Below, one piece after another: positions 26,699 through 35,170 of a stretch of DNA of 64,000 bases. Positions within the stretch are counted from its first letter, which is position 1; the number at the start of each line of letters is the position of its first letter. The stretch spans positions 4,579,001 through 4,643,000 of the forward strand of contig NZ_CP017147.1 of the NCBI RefSeq assembly GCF_001741865.1, in the 5' to 3' direction. Position numbers and translations under genes: made by a program. The notes beneath the pieces are model-generated. The model was given only the letters and a program-made list of their open reading frames with translations. It had not been told where the DNA came from and did no database searches. This DNA comes from Bosea vaviloviae. GTDB taxonomy: Bacteria; Pseudomonadota; Alphaproteobacteria; Rhizobiales; Beijerinckiaceae.

Positions 26699-27859
26699 TC
26701 AGCTCGCCGCAGCGCGCCAATAGGACGCCGCCTCCGCATCGGAGAGCGGCGCAGGCCGTTCCATGCGCGACTCCACCGCAATCGTGCCGCCATGCTCGCC
26801 GGCCCGCAGGATCGCATGCATGGCTTCCAGCACATGTGCCGCGAAGGCGCCCGACGCGCGATGCGGAGTTCCGTGCAGGACAGCGCTTGCCAGCTCGGCG
26901 ATGCCGAGGCAGCGGTAATTCGCCCGGTCGGGTGCGCTGGCGGGCCAGTTCGGCGAGCGCCAATTCGGCTTGCCATAGAGCCGCTCTGCGGAATCGAGCA
27001 CCTGCCAGTCCTCGCCGCGTGCGGTGATCTCGACCGTGCCGCCGAAGAAATTCGGATCGGGCACGCGCAGAGAGCCCTCGGTACCGTAAAGCTCGATAGG
27101 CGGATGACCGTGCTTCCACACGTCCCAGCTCATCGACAGCACGATGTCGGCGCCCCCTACGAAATGCAGCAGCGCCATCACGGTCGTCGGCGTCTCGACC
27201 GTGATGCGGTCGCCCTTGCGCGCGCCCTCGGCCGTGACCAGCCGCTCCGCGAAGCCGGTCGAGGCGCGGGCCTGCACGCTCTCGATCGGCCCGAGCAGGT
27301 TGCACAGCGCGCCGAGATAATAGGGTCCGATGTCGAGGATCGGCCCGCCGCCAGGCTTGAAGAAGAACTCCGGATTCGGGTGCCAATGCTCCATGCCGTG
27401 GGACATCAGGAAGCAGGAGCCCGCCAGGATGCGCCCGACCTTGCCGCCGTCGACGATGTCCCGGGCGAGCCGCCCGCCCGCGCCGAGAAAGGTGTCGGGC
27501 GCGCAGCCGAGCTTCAGTCCGCGGCGATCGGCCTCTTGCACGAGCCGCAAGCCATCCTCTGCCGAGACACAGAGCGGCTTTTCCGAGAAGACATGCTTGC
27601 CGGCCGCTAGCGCGGCTTGGCTGACGGCGAAATGGGCGTTCGGCGTCGTCAGATTGACGACGATATCGACCTCCGGATCACGCAGCGATTCATCGATCGT
27701 AAGCGCCCGGATGCCGAATTTTTCAGCCTGGGCGCGTGCGCATTCAGCGAGCAGATCGGCGCAGGCGACGAGGCGCACGCCTCGAAACAGCGTGAGGTTC
27801 TGCATGTAGATGGTTGAAATGACTCCGCAACCGACGATTCCGACACCAAGTTCGGTCAT
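26699..27859 (-). CDS. Gfo/Idh/MocA-family oxidoreductase (proximal copy)
   Basis: A 386-residue dehydrogenase. LGVGIVGCGVISTIYMQN is the NAD(P) turn (residues 4-21), HVFSEKPLCVSAEDG near 91 the EKP motif, and GGPILDIGPYYLGAL near 178 the GGGxxxDxGxHxxD-like signature with a Tyr where many members have His. GAGGAG precedes the start at 27859. It is not a close copy of the distal Gfo/Idh gene, so the two probably act on different intermediates. The 118-base gap downstream holds no gene. Confidence 0.86.
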   Translation of the reverse strand: MTELGVGIVGCGVISTIYMQNLTLFRGVRLVACADLLAECARAQAEKFGIRALTIDESLRDPEVDIVVNLTTPNAHFAVSQAALAAGKHVFSEKPLCVSAEDGLRLVQEADRRGLKLGCAPDTFLGAGGRLARDIVDGGKVGRILAGSCFLMSHGMEHWHPNPEFFFKPGGGPILDIGPYYLGALCNLLGPIESVQARASTGFAERLVTAEGARKGDRITVETPTTVMALLHFVGGADIVLSMSWDVWKHGHPPIELYGTEGSLRVPDPNFFGGTVEITARGEDWQVLDSAERLYGKPNWRSPNWPASAPDRANYRCLGIAELASAVLHGTPHRASGAFAAHVLEAMHAILRAGEHGGTIAVESRMERPAPLSDAEAASYWRAAAS

Positions 27860-27869
27860 GCCCTGCTCC

Positions 27870-28628
27870 TCAGCGCCAAGATGAGACGGTGGCGAAGGCG
27901 CGCCGGGCAAAGCGTGCGACATCATTGGGCTTGTCGTGCTCGGCGACAAACAATGTCACGCCGATCTCCTGCAGCACCGGCAGGAGCTTTCCCCAATCGA
28001 GCACGCCATGGCCGGGATCGGCCCAGCCGTCCTCGTCCAGGCATTCGCCGACTGGGGCGATGTCCTTGACATGGACGGCTTTGACACGGCCGGCATAGCG
28101 CCGGACCTCGGCCGCGGGATCGGCCCCGCCACGCACGATCCAGGCGAGATCCGCCTCCCACAGAATGTCGGGCGCCTCCTGCAGCATGATGTCGAGGAAG
28201 CGCCGGCCATCCGCCGCTCTGCCATATTCCCAATGATGATTGTGCCAGCCGAAGGTCAGCCCCTCGCCGGTGACGACCCTGCCGATCCGGTTGAGCTCCT
28301 GGCCGATGGCCTTCCATTCGGCTTCGCCGCCCTCGCGCTCGCCGAGCGGCGGAGCGGGTGCGTAGATCGTGCCGACGCCGAGATCGCGGCAGAGCTTGAC
28401 CGTCGCCACCGGGTCCGCCCGCAGGCGGTCCAGGCCGACATGCGATGTCGGCGCCGCGATGCCGTGATGCTCGAGCAACCCCTTCAGCCTGTCCGGCTCG
28501 TTCAGGAGCCCGCCGAAGGGCTCGACCTTGCGATAGCCGAGGCCCGCCAGCAATTCGAACTGCGTCTCCAGCGGTTCGAGCATCCTGGCCGAGTAGAGCT
28601 GGAACGAAAGACCATCGAGCGGCGTCAT
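27870..28628 (-). CDS. Sugar phosphate isomerase/epimerase-fold protein
   Basis: A 252-residue TIM-barrel protein of typical family length. LAGLGYRKVEPFGG (near residue 28) follows strand 1; FGWHNHHWEYG (near 130), DILWEADLAWIVRGG (near 150) and AVHVKDIAPVGE (near 185) supply the metal-binding residues. It starts 27 bases after the ATPase gene. It may epimerise a ketose or, as in recently described 3-keto-glycoside systems, cleave or eliminate from an oxidised sugar; the sequence alone does not decide. Confidence 0.84.
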   Translation of the reverse strand: MTPLDGLSFQLYSARMLEPLETQFELLAGLGYRKVEPFGGLLNEPDRLKGLLEHHGIAAPTSHVGLDRLRADPVATVKLCRDLGVGTIYAPAPPLGEREGGEAEWKAIGQELNRIGRVVTGEGLTFGWHNHHWEYGRAADGRRFLDIMLQEAPDILWEADLAWIVRGGADPAAEVRRYAGRVKAVHVKDIAPVGECLDEDGWADPGHGVLDWGKLLPVLQEIGVTLFVAEHDKPNDVARFARRAFATVSSWR

Positions 28629-28655
28629 GAGGTGTCCTTTCGGTTATGCGGAGGG

Positions 28656-29732
28656 TCAGAGACGCCGGCCCGTGGCGGCGTCGAACAGGTTGAGCTTGTC
28701 GGCCGGCAGCCTGAGCTGCATCGCCTCGCCCGCGACGGTGCAGGCCTCCGCCGGCAGGCGCATCGAGAGCGGATGGCCGCCGACCCGCAACCAGGCGAGC
28801 TGATCGCTACCCATCGGTTCGACCATCTCGATTTTAGCTGGAACCCCGCCGCCGGTTTCGACATGCTCGGGGCGGATGCCGAGCTCGACAGGCGCGCCGT
28901 CTTGCGGCGGGGCCTCGAAAGCGTAGCCGTTCAGCGGGATGGCGATGCCCTCGGTCAGGAAGCAGGGCGCGCCCTCCTTCACCGCGAAGGCGCCGGGCAG
29001 GAAGTTCATCGCCGGCGAGCCGACGAAGGAGGCGACAAACCGGTTCGCCGGCCGGCGGTAGATTTCGTTAGGCGTGCCAAGCTGCTGGATCACCCGATCC
29101 TTCATCACCGCGATGCGGTCGGCCAGCGTCAGCGCCTCGATCTGGTCGTGGGTGACGTAGATCATCGTCGCCGCCAGGCGCTGGTGCAGGCGCTTGATCT
29201 CGACCCGCAATTCGGCGCGAAGCTGGGCGTCGAGATTGGAAAGCGGCTCGTCGAACAGATAGACCCCGGCATCGCGCACCAAAGCGCGGCCAATGGCGAC
29301 GCGCTGGCGCTGGCCGCCCGAAAGCTCGGCCGGGCGGCGATCGAGCAATTCGGTGATCTGCAGCGTCGCGGCGGCAGCGTTGACCCGCCGCTCGATCTCG
29401 GGCTTCGGCATGCCGGCGACCTTGAGGCCGAAGGACATGTTGCCGCGCACGGTCATGCGCGGATAGAGCGCATAGGACTGAAACACCATGGCGATGCCAC
29501 GGTCCTTCGGCTCCTCCCAGGTGACGTTCTTGCCGCCGATCCAGATCTGCCCGGCCTGCACGTCGATGAGACCTGCGACCGCGTTCAGCAGCGTCGACTT
29601 CCCGCAGCCGGAGGGGCCGAGCAGGACGATGAACTCCGATTGCGCCACATCGAGATCGAGCTTCTCCAGCACGCGCACCGCGCCGAAGGAGATCTCGACC
29701 CCGCGGATGGAGACGTCGCAAAGCTTGCCCAT
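28656..29732 (-). CDS. Carbohydrate ABC transporter ATP-binding protein (MalK/UgpC type)
   Basis: A 358-residue ATPase. Walker A GPSGCGKST is near residue 39, the Q-loop in MVFQSYALYPRMTVRGNM near 83, the signature ELSGGQRQRVAIGRALVRD near 134, Walker B VYLFDEPLSNLDA near 157, and the switch His in YVTHDQIEAL. A C-terminal TOBE/OB regulatory region starts near 240 (FVGSPAMNFLPG). It energises the two permeases upstream. It starts two bases after the second permease gene, so it is tightly coupled. Confidence 0.9.
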   Translation of the reverse strand: MGKLCDVSIRGVEISFGAVRVLEKLDLDVAQSEFIVLLGPSGCGKSTLLNAVAGLIDVQAGQIWIGGKNVTWEEPKDRGIAMVFQSYALYPRMTVRGNMSFGLKVAGMPKPEIERRVNAAAATLQITELLDRRPAELSGGQRQRVAIGRALVRDAGVYLFDEPLSNLDAQLRAELRVEIKRLHQRLAATMIYVTHDQIEALTLADRIAVMKDRVIQQLGTPNEIYRRPANRFVASFVGSPAMNFLPGAFAVKEGAPCFLTEGIAIPLNGYAFEAPPQDGAPVELGIRPEHVETGGGVPAKIEMVEPMGSDQLAWLRVGGHPLSMRLPAEACTVAGEAMQLRLPADKLNLFDAATGRRL

Positions 29733-29734
29733 GG

Positions 29735-30628
29735 TCAGCCTTTCACCGCGCCGGCGGCGATGCCGCGCACGAACCAGCGCCCGGAGGCGAAATAGACAGC
29801 GAGCGGGACGAGCGCCGTGAGGATGGTGGCGGCCATGTCGACGTTGTAGGCGCGCTCGCCCTGGGTGGAGTTGACGATGTTGTTGAGCTGCACCGTCATC
29901 GGCAGGTTCTCGCGGCCGGCGAAGATCAGCCCGAGAATGAAGTCGTTCCAGATGCCCGTGACCTGCAGGATGACGGCGACGATCAGCATCGGCGTCGCCA
30001 TCGGCAGCATCACCGACCAGAAGATGCGGAAGAAGCCCGCCCCGTCGACACGCGCCGCCTTGAACAATTCCTGCGGCAGCGAGGCGAAGTAGTTGCGGAA
30101 CAAGAGCGTCATCGTCGGCAGGCCGAAGATGGTGTGAATCAGCACGATGCCGAGGATCGAGTTGTTGATCCCGGCAAAAGCGAAGACGCGCACCAGCGGG
30201 TAGATGAAGATCTGGTAGGGCACGAAGGCCACGATCATCAGGGCGCCAAAGAGCAGGCCTGCCCCACGCACCTTCCAGAAGGACAGCGCGTAGCCGGTGA
30301 GCGAGCCCACCGCGATCGAGGCGACGACGGACGGCACCAGGATCTTCACCGAATTGGCGAAGCCGACGCTGATGCCGTCGCATCTCAACCCGGTGCAGGC
30401 CGCCGACCAGGCCTTGACCCAAGGTTCCAGGGTCGGCGCGCGCGGCAGGGCCAGGATCGCTCCGAGACGGATCTCCTCCATCGGCTTGAGCGAGGTCACA
30501 AGCATCACATAGAGCGGCGTCAGGAAGAACAGCGCCGTCACGATCAGGAAGGCGTAGACGCCGATGCGGGCCGGCGTCAGCCGGCGCGGCCGCATGCCGG
30601 CGGGTTGGGTCACGGCGATCGCGCTCAT
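29735..30628 (-). CDS. Carbohydrate ABC transporter permease (MalG type)
   Basis: A 297-residue inner-membrane permease with six predicted helices. IGVYAFLIVTALFFLTPLYVMLVTSLK is the first helix, and FASLPQELFKAARVDGAGFFRIF near 193 is the EAA coupling loop. SWFVRGIAAGAVKG-like GRWFVRGIAAGAVKG is the usual end of MalG-type members. It shares an ATGA overlap with the first permease gene. CTGLRCDGISVGFANSV is an unusual cysteine-containing periplasmic insert before helix 2. Confidence 0.88.
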   Translation of the reverse strand: MSAIAVTQPAGMRPRRLTPARIGVYAFLIVTALFFLTPLYVMLVTSLKPMEEIRLGAILALPRAPTLEPWVKAWSAACTGLRCDGISVGFANSVKILVPSVVASIAVGSLTGYALSFWKVRGAGLLFGALMIVAFVPYQIFIYPLVRVFAFAGINNSILGIVLIHTIFGLPTMTLLFRNYFASLPQELFKAARVDGAGFFRIFWSVMLPMATPMLIVAVILQVTGIWNDFILGLIFAGRENLPMTVQLNNIVNSTQGERAYNVDMAATILTALVPLAVYFASGRWFVRGIAAGAVKG

Positions 30629-31518
30629 GCGTGCGCCCTCCGCGTCCGGCGGCTCTGCCAGACCAGCCAGGGTGCGACCACGGCCGCAACCGTGATCAGC
30701 ATCGAGGTCGCGGCCGCTGTGGCGAGGCCGAGATTGCCGCGCTCGAACAGGTGGTCCATGACGAATTTGGCCGGCACCTCCGAGGCGACGCCGGGTCCGC
30801 CATTGGTCATCGCGACGGAGAGGTCGTAGAGGCGCACCACACTGGTCGCGAGCAGGACGGCGGCGGTGGCAAAACTCGCGCCGAGCATCGGGATCACGAT
30901 CGAGAGATAGACCCGCCAGGCCGGCAGGCCGTCGATCCTGGTCGCCTTCCAGATATCCTCGTCGATGCCGCGCAGGCCCGCCAGCATGATCGCCATGACG
31001 AGGCCCGCCGCATGCCAGACGGCGGCGAAGACCAGCGTGTAGATCACCATGTCCTGGCGCACGATCCAGTCGAAGCGGAAGGACGGGAAGCCGAAATCCC
31101 GGACCATCTTCTCGATGCCGAAGCTTGGGTTCAGCAGCCACTGCCAGACCAGGCCGGTGACGATGAACGACATCGAATAGGGGTAGAGGAAGATCGAGCG
31201 CAGCGTGTTCTCGGCCCGCACACGCTGGTCGATCGCCACCGCCAGCAGGAAGCCCAGTGCCAGGCTCGCGATCAGGAACAGCGAGCCGAATACGGCGAGA
31301 TTGGCGACCGAGACCTGCCAGCGCTCGTTGCCCATCAGCGAGGCGTATTGGCGCAAGCCCACAAAGGTGGAATTCGGCAGCATCCGCGACGATGTCAGCG
31401 AGATCCACACGGTCCAGGCCGTGCAGCCCAAATAGACCACGACGAGGACCAGCAACGCCGGCGACAAGGCGAGGCCCGCTGCGAGCCGGGACGCGGTTCG
31501 ATGTCTCACGAGGGGCAT
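30625..31518 (-). CDS. Carbohydrate ABC transporter permease (MalF/UgpA type)
   Basis: A 297-residue permease with six helices (for example LALSPALLVLVVVYLGCTAWTV at residues 16-37). The coupling loop is LAGLRGIDEDIWKATRIDGLPAWRVYLSIVIP near 180. It pairs with the MalG-type gene that overlaps its end by four bases. It lies 115 bases after the binding-protein gene, across a GC-rich hairpin that may limit read-through. Confidence 0.88.
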   Translation of the reverse strand: MPLVRHRTASRLAAGLALSPALLVLVVVYLGCTAWTVWISLTSSRMLPNSTFVGLRQYASLMGNERWQVSVANLAVFGSLFLIASLALGFLLAVAIDQRVRAENTLRSIFLYPYSMSFIVTGLVWQWLLNPSFGIEKMVRDFGFPSFRFDWIVRQDMVIYTLVFAAVWHAAGLVMAIMLAGLRGIDEDIWKATRIDGLPAWRVYLSIVIPMLGASFATAAVLLATSVVRLYDLSVAMTNGGPGVASEVPAKFVMDHLFERGNLGLATAAATSMLITVAAVVAPWLVWQSRRTRRAHA

Positions 31519-31558
31519 GGCAAAGCTCCGCCGCCGGGTGATTAAGGGGTTGGGTGAT

Positions 31559-31579
31559 GCTCCGGGGAGCCCCTGGAGC
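31559..31579 (-). terminator. Attenuating hairpin between binding-protein and permease genes
   Basis: GCTCC (31559-31563) pairs with GGAGC (31575-31579), and the inner GGGG can pair with CCCC, leaving almost no loop. Stable stems at this place in sugar ABC operons often leave the binding-protein mRNA in excess. No T-run follows on either strand. Confidence 0.35.
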
Positions 31580-31633
31580 CGCCCCCACCTTTCAAGGCGA
31601 GGGCGATGAGGACGCGAAGGCCCCGGCGGACCT

Positions 31634-32875
31634 TCAGAAAGGCTGCTTCAGCACATCGGCAACCTTCGCCATGAAGGCGTCGGCGGTCATCGCCGGCGTG
31701 TTCCAATATTGCGAGATCACATCCTCCATCGCGCCGGTCAGGGCGGGTGGCGAGAGCATCTCCTGGGAGGCGACCTGATGCTTCTTATCCGCCAGGAGCT
31801 TCACCGCCTTCTGGGCGCAGGCGTCGAGGGAGCTGACGTCGAGATCGAGCCGGACCGGGATCGAGCCCTTCTTCTGGGCAAAGCGGATCTGCGTTTCCGG
31901 CTCGAGCATCACCTTGGCGAGCGCCAATTGCGCCTTCTGCTGGGCAGGGTCCTTGAGCTTGGGAAAGGCGAAGACGTCGCCTCCCATCACATAGCCGCCC
32001 TCGTTCGAGAGAATGGCGCAGCCGAACTCCTTGCCCGCTATCTGGCCGGCCGCGGCGAACTCGCCCTTGGCCCAGTCGCCCATGATCTGCATCCCGGCCT
32101 TGCCCTGGATCACCAGATTGGTGGCGTCGTTCCAGTTCCGCCCGGGTGCGCCCGGGTCGATATAGCCGCGCAGCTTGCCATAGGTCTCGGCGACCGCCTT
32201 GAATTCGGGGCTCCTGGCCGCGGCCGGGTCGCGCTTGCCATGGATCGACGCCCACAGGGCGGTGCCGCCCTTGCCGACCAGCACGGCGTTGAAGAGGCCG
32301 CGCTCCCAGGTCTTCTGGCCGCTGAAGGCCAGTGGAATCAGGCCCGCAGCCTTGAGCTTCTCGAGTGCGACGAGCGCCTCGTCCCAGTTCGCCGGCTCGG
32401 AGGCGCCTGCCTTCTCTAGCGCGGCCTTGGACAGCCACAACCAGTTCTGCCCGTGGATATTGACCGGCACCGCATACATCTTGCCGTTGCGGCTGGTGGC
32501 GTCGATGATCGCCTGAGGCATGAAGCTCTTCCACTTCTGCTCGGTTGCGACCTGGTCGACATCGCGCAGCAGATCGTTCTCGACCAGCTCGTCGAACTGC
32601 TTGCCGGTGTTGAACTGCATGGCGGTGGGCGGCGTGCCGCCGACGACGCGGTTGATGGCGGCAGTGCGGGCGTTGACGCCCCCGGCGATCGCCGTGTCGA
32701 CCCAGGTTCCGCCCGCTTTCGCGAATTGTTCGGCGAAGACCTTCACCGCCGCCGACTCGCCGCCCGAGGTCCACCAATGGATGACCTCAGCCTTCATCTC
32801 CTGCGCATTCGCCTGGAACGAGGCGCCGGCCGCGCACGCCAAGGCGAGAGCCGTCAAGCAAGGCTTGAGTTTCAT
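31634..32875 (-). CDS. Carbohydrate ABC transporter substrate-binding protein (family 1)
   Basis: A 413-residue periplasmic sugar-binding protein. A Sec signal (LTALALACAAGASFQANAQ) is likely cut after ANA near residue 24. The mature start AEVIHWWTSGGESAAVKVFAEQF is typical of the SBP_bac_1/ThuE-like group for glucose, disaccharides and glycosides. GGGAGGA precedes ATG 32875. It is the first gene of the leftward operon, immediately downstream of the LacI operator-like palindrome, so it should be strongly regulated. Confidence 0.88.
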   Translation of the reverse strand: MKLKPCLTALALACAAGASFQANAQEMKAEVIHWWTSGGESAAVKVFAEQFAKAGGTWVDTAIAGGVNARTAAINRVVGGTPPTAMQFNTGKQFDELVENDLLRDVDQVATEQKWKSFMPQAIIDATSRNGKMYAVPVNIHGQNWLWLSKAALEKAGASEPANWDEALVALEKLKAAGLIPLAFSGQKTWERGLFNAVLVGKGGTALWASIHGKRDPAAARSPEFKAVAETYGKLRGYIDPGAPGRNWNDATNLVIQGKAGMQIMGDWAKGEFAAAGQIAGKEFGCAILSNEGGYVMGGDVFAFPKLKDPAQQKAQLALAKVMLEPETQIRFAQKKGSIPVRLDLDVSSLDACAQKAVKLLADKKHQVASQEMLSPPALTGAMEDVISQYWNTPAMTADAFMAKVADVLKQPF

Positions 32876-32940
32876 GATTCTGTCCTCCCTGTGTTCGCAT
32901 CGTCGTTGAACCCGTATCCGGGCGCGCTGCGATTTCGATT

Positions 32941-32954
32941 TGTAATCGATTACA
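32941..32954. promoter_or_regulatory. Perfect 14-bp palindrome, LacI-family operator
   Basis: TGTAATCGATTACA is a perfect dyad with the central CG typical of LacI/GalR-family operators. It lies 66 bases upstream of the binding-protein start and in the divergent region with a LacI-family gene. A T-run follows it. Repression of the sugar operon by the adjacent LacI protein, relieved by the sugar, is the simplest reading. Confidence 0.75.
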
Positions 32955-33051
32955 TTTTTTTCCATACTGCCACAGGAACGACGCCTGTCAAGCCGTTCCG
33001 AGACGCCGTCTTGGCAGGCCGCCGGGATAACGGTAGGGCAGATCGAGGCTA

Positions 33052-33103
33052 GAGCATTGCGCGAAAAAGTGGGCACCGGTTTTTCGCAAGAGCAATGCTC
33101 TAA
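33052..33103. repeat. TAGAGC-type repeat, copy C (short form)
   Basis: Begins TAGAGCATTGCGCGAAAAAG and ends AAGAGCAATGCTCTA, so the two ends are inverted repeats of each other. The centre has GGGCACCGGTTTTTCGC, a variant of the GTGGACACCGGTTCGCG core in copies D and E. Confidence 0.75.
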
Positions 33104-33115
33104 ATTTTTAGAATC

Positions 33116-33159
33116 GATCACGTCGCATTCGGACGGTCCCGTCCGAATGCGACGTGATC
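33116..33159. repeat. Perfect 44-base inverted repeat (21-bp arms, 2-base centre)
   Basis: Arms at 33116-33136 and 33139-33159 are exact reverse complements, starting GATCACGTCGCATTCGG. As RNA this would be a very stable hairpin eleven bases before the LacI start codon; as DNA it could extrude a cruciform. It directly follows repeat copy C and may be its second half. Confidence 0.85.
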
Positions 33160-33170
33160 TAGGGACGATC

Positions 33171-34187
33171 ATGGACGAACGGCTGCGCAAACCGAGGATC
33201 GACGACGTCGCCAGACGGGCGGGCGTCTCGACCGCCACTGTGAGCCGCGCCCTCGCCACCCCCGACCAGGTGAAGCCGAAAACGCGCGAAGCCGTGGAAA
33301 AGGCGGTGCTCGAGACGGGCTACGTCCTCAATGTTGCGGCCCGCAATCTGCGCACCAACCGCACCCATGCCGTGCTCGCCGTCGTTCCCGACGTCGCCAA
33401 CATCTTCTTCTCGCAGGTGCTGCGCGGCATCTCCGACACCTTGCACCAGCATGGCTACAGGCTGGTGATCGCCGATACCGGCAACGATCCCGAGCGCGAG
33501 CGCGACCATGCCGAATTCGCCCAGGCCGGCTGGGTCGATGGCCTGCTGCTGCTGAACGGGCGCCTACTGCCAGCCCCGGAGGGAGGGCGCCGCCGCCTGG
33601 CCGTGCCGACGGTCAGCCTGTGCGAGCGCATTCCGGGCTCCGACATCCCCTATGTCGAGACCGCGAACCGCGAGGCGGCGCGAGCGATGACGGAGCGCCT
33701 GCTGCAATTGGGACATCGCCGCATCGGCTATGTCTCCGGCCCGCCCAACAACATCCTGGAGCATGACCGTTTCGCCGGCTACCAGGATGCGCTGGCGGCG
33801 CGGGGCCTCGCACCTGACCCCACGCTGGTGCGCCCGGGCGACTATACGCTCGCCATGGGCGAAGCCGCCGCGACCGCTTATCTGGCGCTTGCCGAGCTTC
33901 CCGATGCGGTCTTCGCCAGCAACGACGCCATGGCGATGGGCTTGATCCGGGGCTTTACCGCCGCCGGCCTCTCGGTGCCGGAGGCGATCTCGATCGCCGG
34001 CTTCGACGACATCGAGTTCGCCGGCGCCTACAACCCGGCTCTCACCACCGTGCACCAGGCCCGCAGCGAGATCGGCGCGCGCGCGACCACGATGCTCATC
34101 GATCTGATCGAGGGTCGTCAGCTTGCAAGCCGCGAGGTCCATCTGCCGGCCGAGATCGTCATGAGGGACAGCACGCGCGAGCGCTGA
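33171..34187 (+). CDS. LacI-family transcriptional regulator
   Basis: A 338-residue sugar-responsive repressor. The N-terminal HTH and hinge are RIDDVARRAGVSTATVSRAL (residues 8-27) and the hinge helix NVAARNLRTNRTHAV. The periplasmic-binding-like effector domain follows (VVPDVANIFFSQVLRGI, GFDDIEFAGAYNPALTTV). ATG 33171 gives a standard N-terminus; the open frame continues upstream only through the inverted repeat. Divergent from the eight-gene sugar operon, which it most likely controls. Confidence 0.9.
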   Translation: MDERLRKPRIDDVARRAGVSTATVSRALATPDQVKPKTREAVEKAVLETGYVLNVAARNLRTNRTHAVLAVVPDVANIFFSQVLRGISDTLHQHGYRLVIADTGNDPERERDHAEFAQAGWVDGLLLLNGRLLPAPEGGRRRLAVPTVSLCERIPGSDIPYVETANREAARAMTERLLQLGHRRIGYVSGPPNNILEHDRFAGYQDALAARGLAPDPTLVRPGDYTLAMGEAAATAYLALAELPDAVFASNDAMAMGLIRGFTAAGLSVPEAISIAGFDDIEFAGAYNPALTTVHQARSEIGARATTMLIDLIEGRQLASREVHLPAEIVMRDSTRER

Positions 34188-34206
34188 GCCAAGCTAGAGC
34201 CCGGAC

Positions 34207-34305
34207 TCATAACCAGTAACTGACGGTTGCAGCGATGCGGACGGCGGCGAGGAAGTTGACAGCGTTTCGGTCGTATCGCGTGGCGACGCGGCGGAAGTTG
34301 TTGGA
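34207..34305 (-). pseudogene. IS5-family transposase, C-terminal fragment
   Basis: Reads NNFRRVATRYDRNAVNFLAA and ends in VSYWL-stop, the conserved RRxATRYDR...F..A...AATV.WL tail of IS5/IS427-group transposases. Only about 32 codons remain before homology stops. Confidence 0.75.
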
Positions 34306-34391
34306 TCCCGGGCCTGCACGGCTTCCCAGCCGGGACTGCCCGCTGTCGGGCTTGGCCCGGCATCGTGAATAAGGCTCCTCCTTCAATCCTG

Positions 34392-34907
34392 TCAGAGCTT
34401 CAACCGGCTCACCAGCGGCGGGTTATCGGCGCGGGGCACGATGAACCACAGATTGTTGAACTCGCTGCGACCGATTTCCACGGGCGCCGCGTGTCCCAGC
34501 GCCGCGAGCAATTTTGGAATGGTGTCGGAATGAGCGACCACGAGGACGACCTCACCCGCATGCTCCGTGCTCAGCCTGGCGGCAAGACCAGCCAGGTCGT
34601 CCTTCTGAATGACGCGAATATCCCGCCCCACAGCTTGCGCCAACGGCTCCACAGTTTGCCGGGCGCGCGTATACTGGGAGGAATAGATCGCCGCAATTCC
34701 GGCATCCTTCAGCAGGGATGAGAGTTGATCAGCCCGCCGCTGGCCATGCTCGTTGAGCGGCGGATCACCTTCCATCATTCCGCCCGTGGGCGTCTGCTCT
34801 GCGTGCCTCAGTAGGAGGATCGCCTGTTGCGCAGACCCTTCCAGAGGGGCGAGAGCGATGCTCGCCGTGAGAACCACGAGTCCGAACCACAGGCGTGACA
34901 ACCGCAT
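34392..34907 (-). CDS. Secreted histidine-phosphatase (phosphoglycerate mutase-like) protein
   Basis: A 171-residue histidine phosphatase. A signal peptide (LWFGLVVLTASIALAPLEGSAQ) is likely cut near residue 27, so it should act in the periplasm or outside the cell. LLLRHAEQT (near 31) holds the phospho-accepting His of the RHG/RHE motif; YSSQYTRARQTVEPLA (near 75) the conserved Arg; VLVVAHSDTIPKLL (near 122) the second active-site His. AGGAGG lies close before the start at 34907. It sits between the two halves of an IS5-type transposase gene. Substrate unknown: phosphoesters or phytate-like compounds are possible. Confidence 0.83.
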   Translation of the reverse strand: MRLSRLWFGLVVLTASIALAPLEGSAQQAILLLRHAEQTPTGGMMEGDPPLNEHGQRRADQLSSLLKDAGIAAIYSSQYTRARQTVEPLAQAVGRDIRVIQKDDLAGLAARLSTEHAGEVVLVVAHSDTIPKLLAALGHAAPVEIGRSEFNNLWFIVPRADNPPLVSRLKL

Positions 34908-35095
34908 TCCAGCCTCCTCGTTCGCAAAAAGCCTCGGGGGCTATCCCCTGCGGGTGAGAATACCTGAAAGGCGGACAAGTAAAAAGCTGCTGGCTGCCCC
35001 ACGAGGCCGTCAACGCGCAACAGGCGGCTTCCCGTTTTTCTTGATGAAGGCCGCCGTGATCGCAGCAAGCCGCTTGTGCCTCGCGCAACCTCATC
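34908..35095. other. Spacer inside the IS-derived cassette
   Basis: Contains the histidine-phosphatase promoter region. A short minus-strand frame ending AAFIKKNGKPPVAR-stop (about 35038-35075) reads like a gene 3' end but is too short to identify. No transposase-like sequence is left here. Confidence 0.35.
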
Positions 35096-35170
35096 ACGCG
35101 TGTCCGTCGGCAAATGCGGCTCGATCCGCGCGAATTGCGCGTCCGTGAGCCAGAAACGATCCCGATTCAT
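35096..35170 (-). pseudogene. IS5-family transposase, N-terminal fragment
   Basis: Begins with ATG and reads MNRDRFWLTDAQFARIEPHL followed by PTDTR, the standard N-terminus of IS427-group transposases, then diverges. It belongs with the C-terminal fragment at 34207-34305. Confidence 0.8.

Noticed and set aside
28656..30689. A single 677-residue permease-ATPase fusion
   Set aside because: The frame stays open through the permease gene only by GC-bias; the ATPase has its own ATG at 29732, and the permease in another frame has all family signatures.
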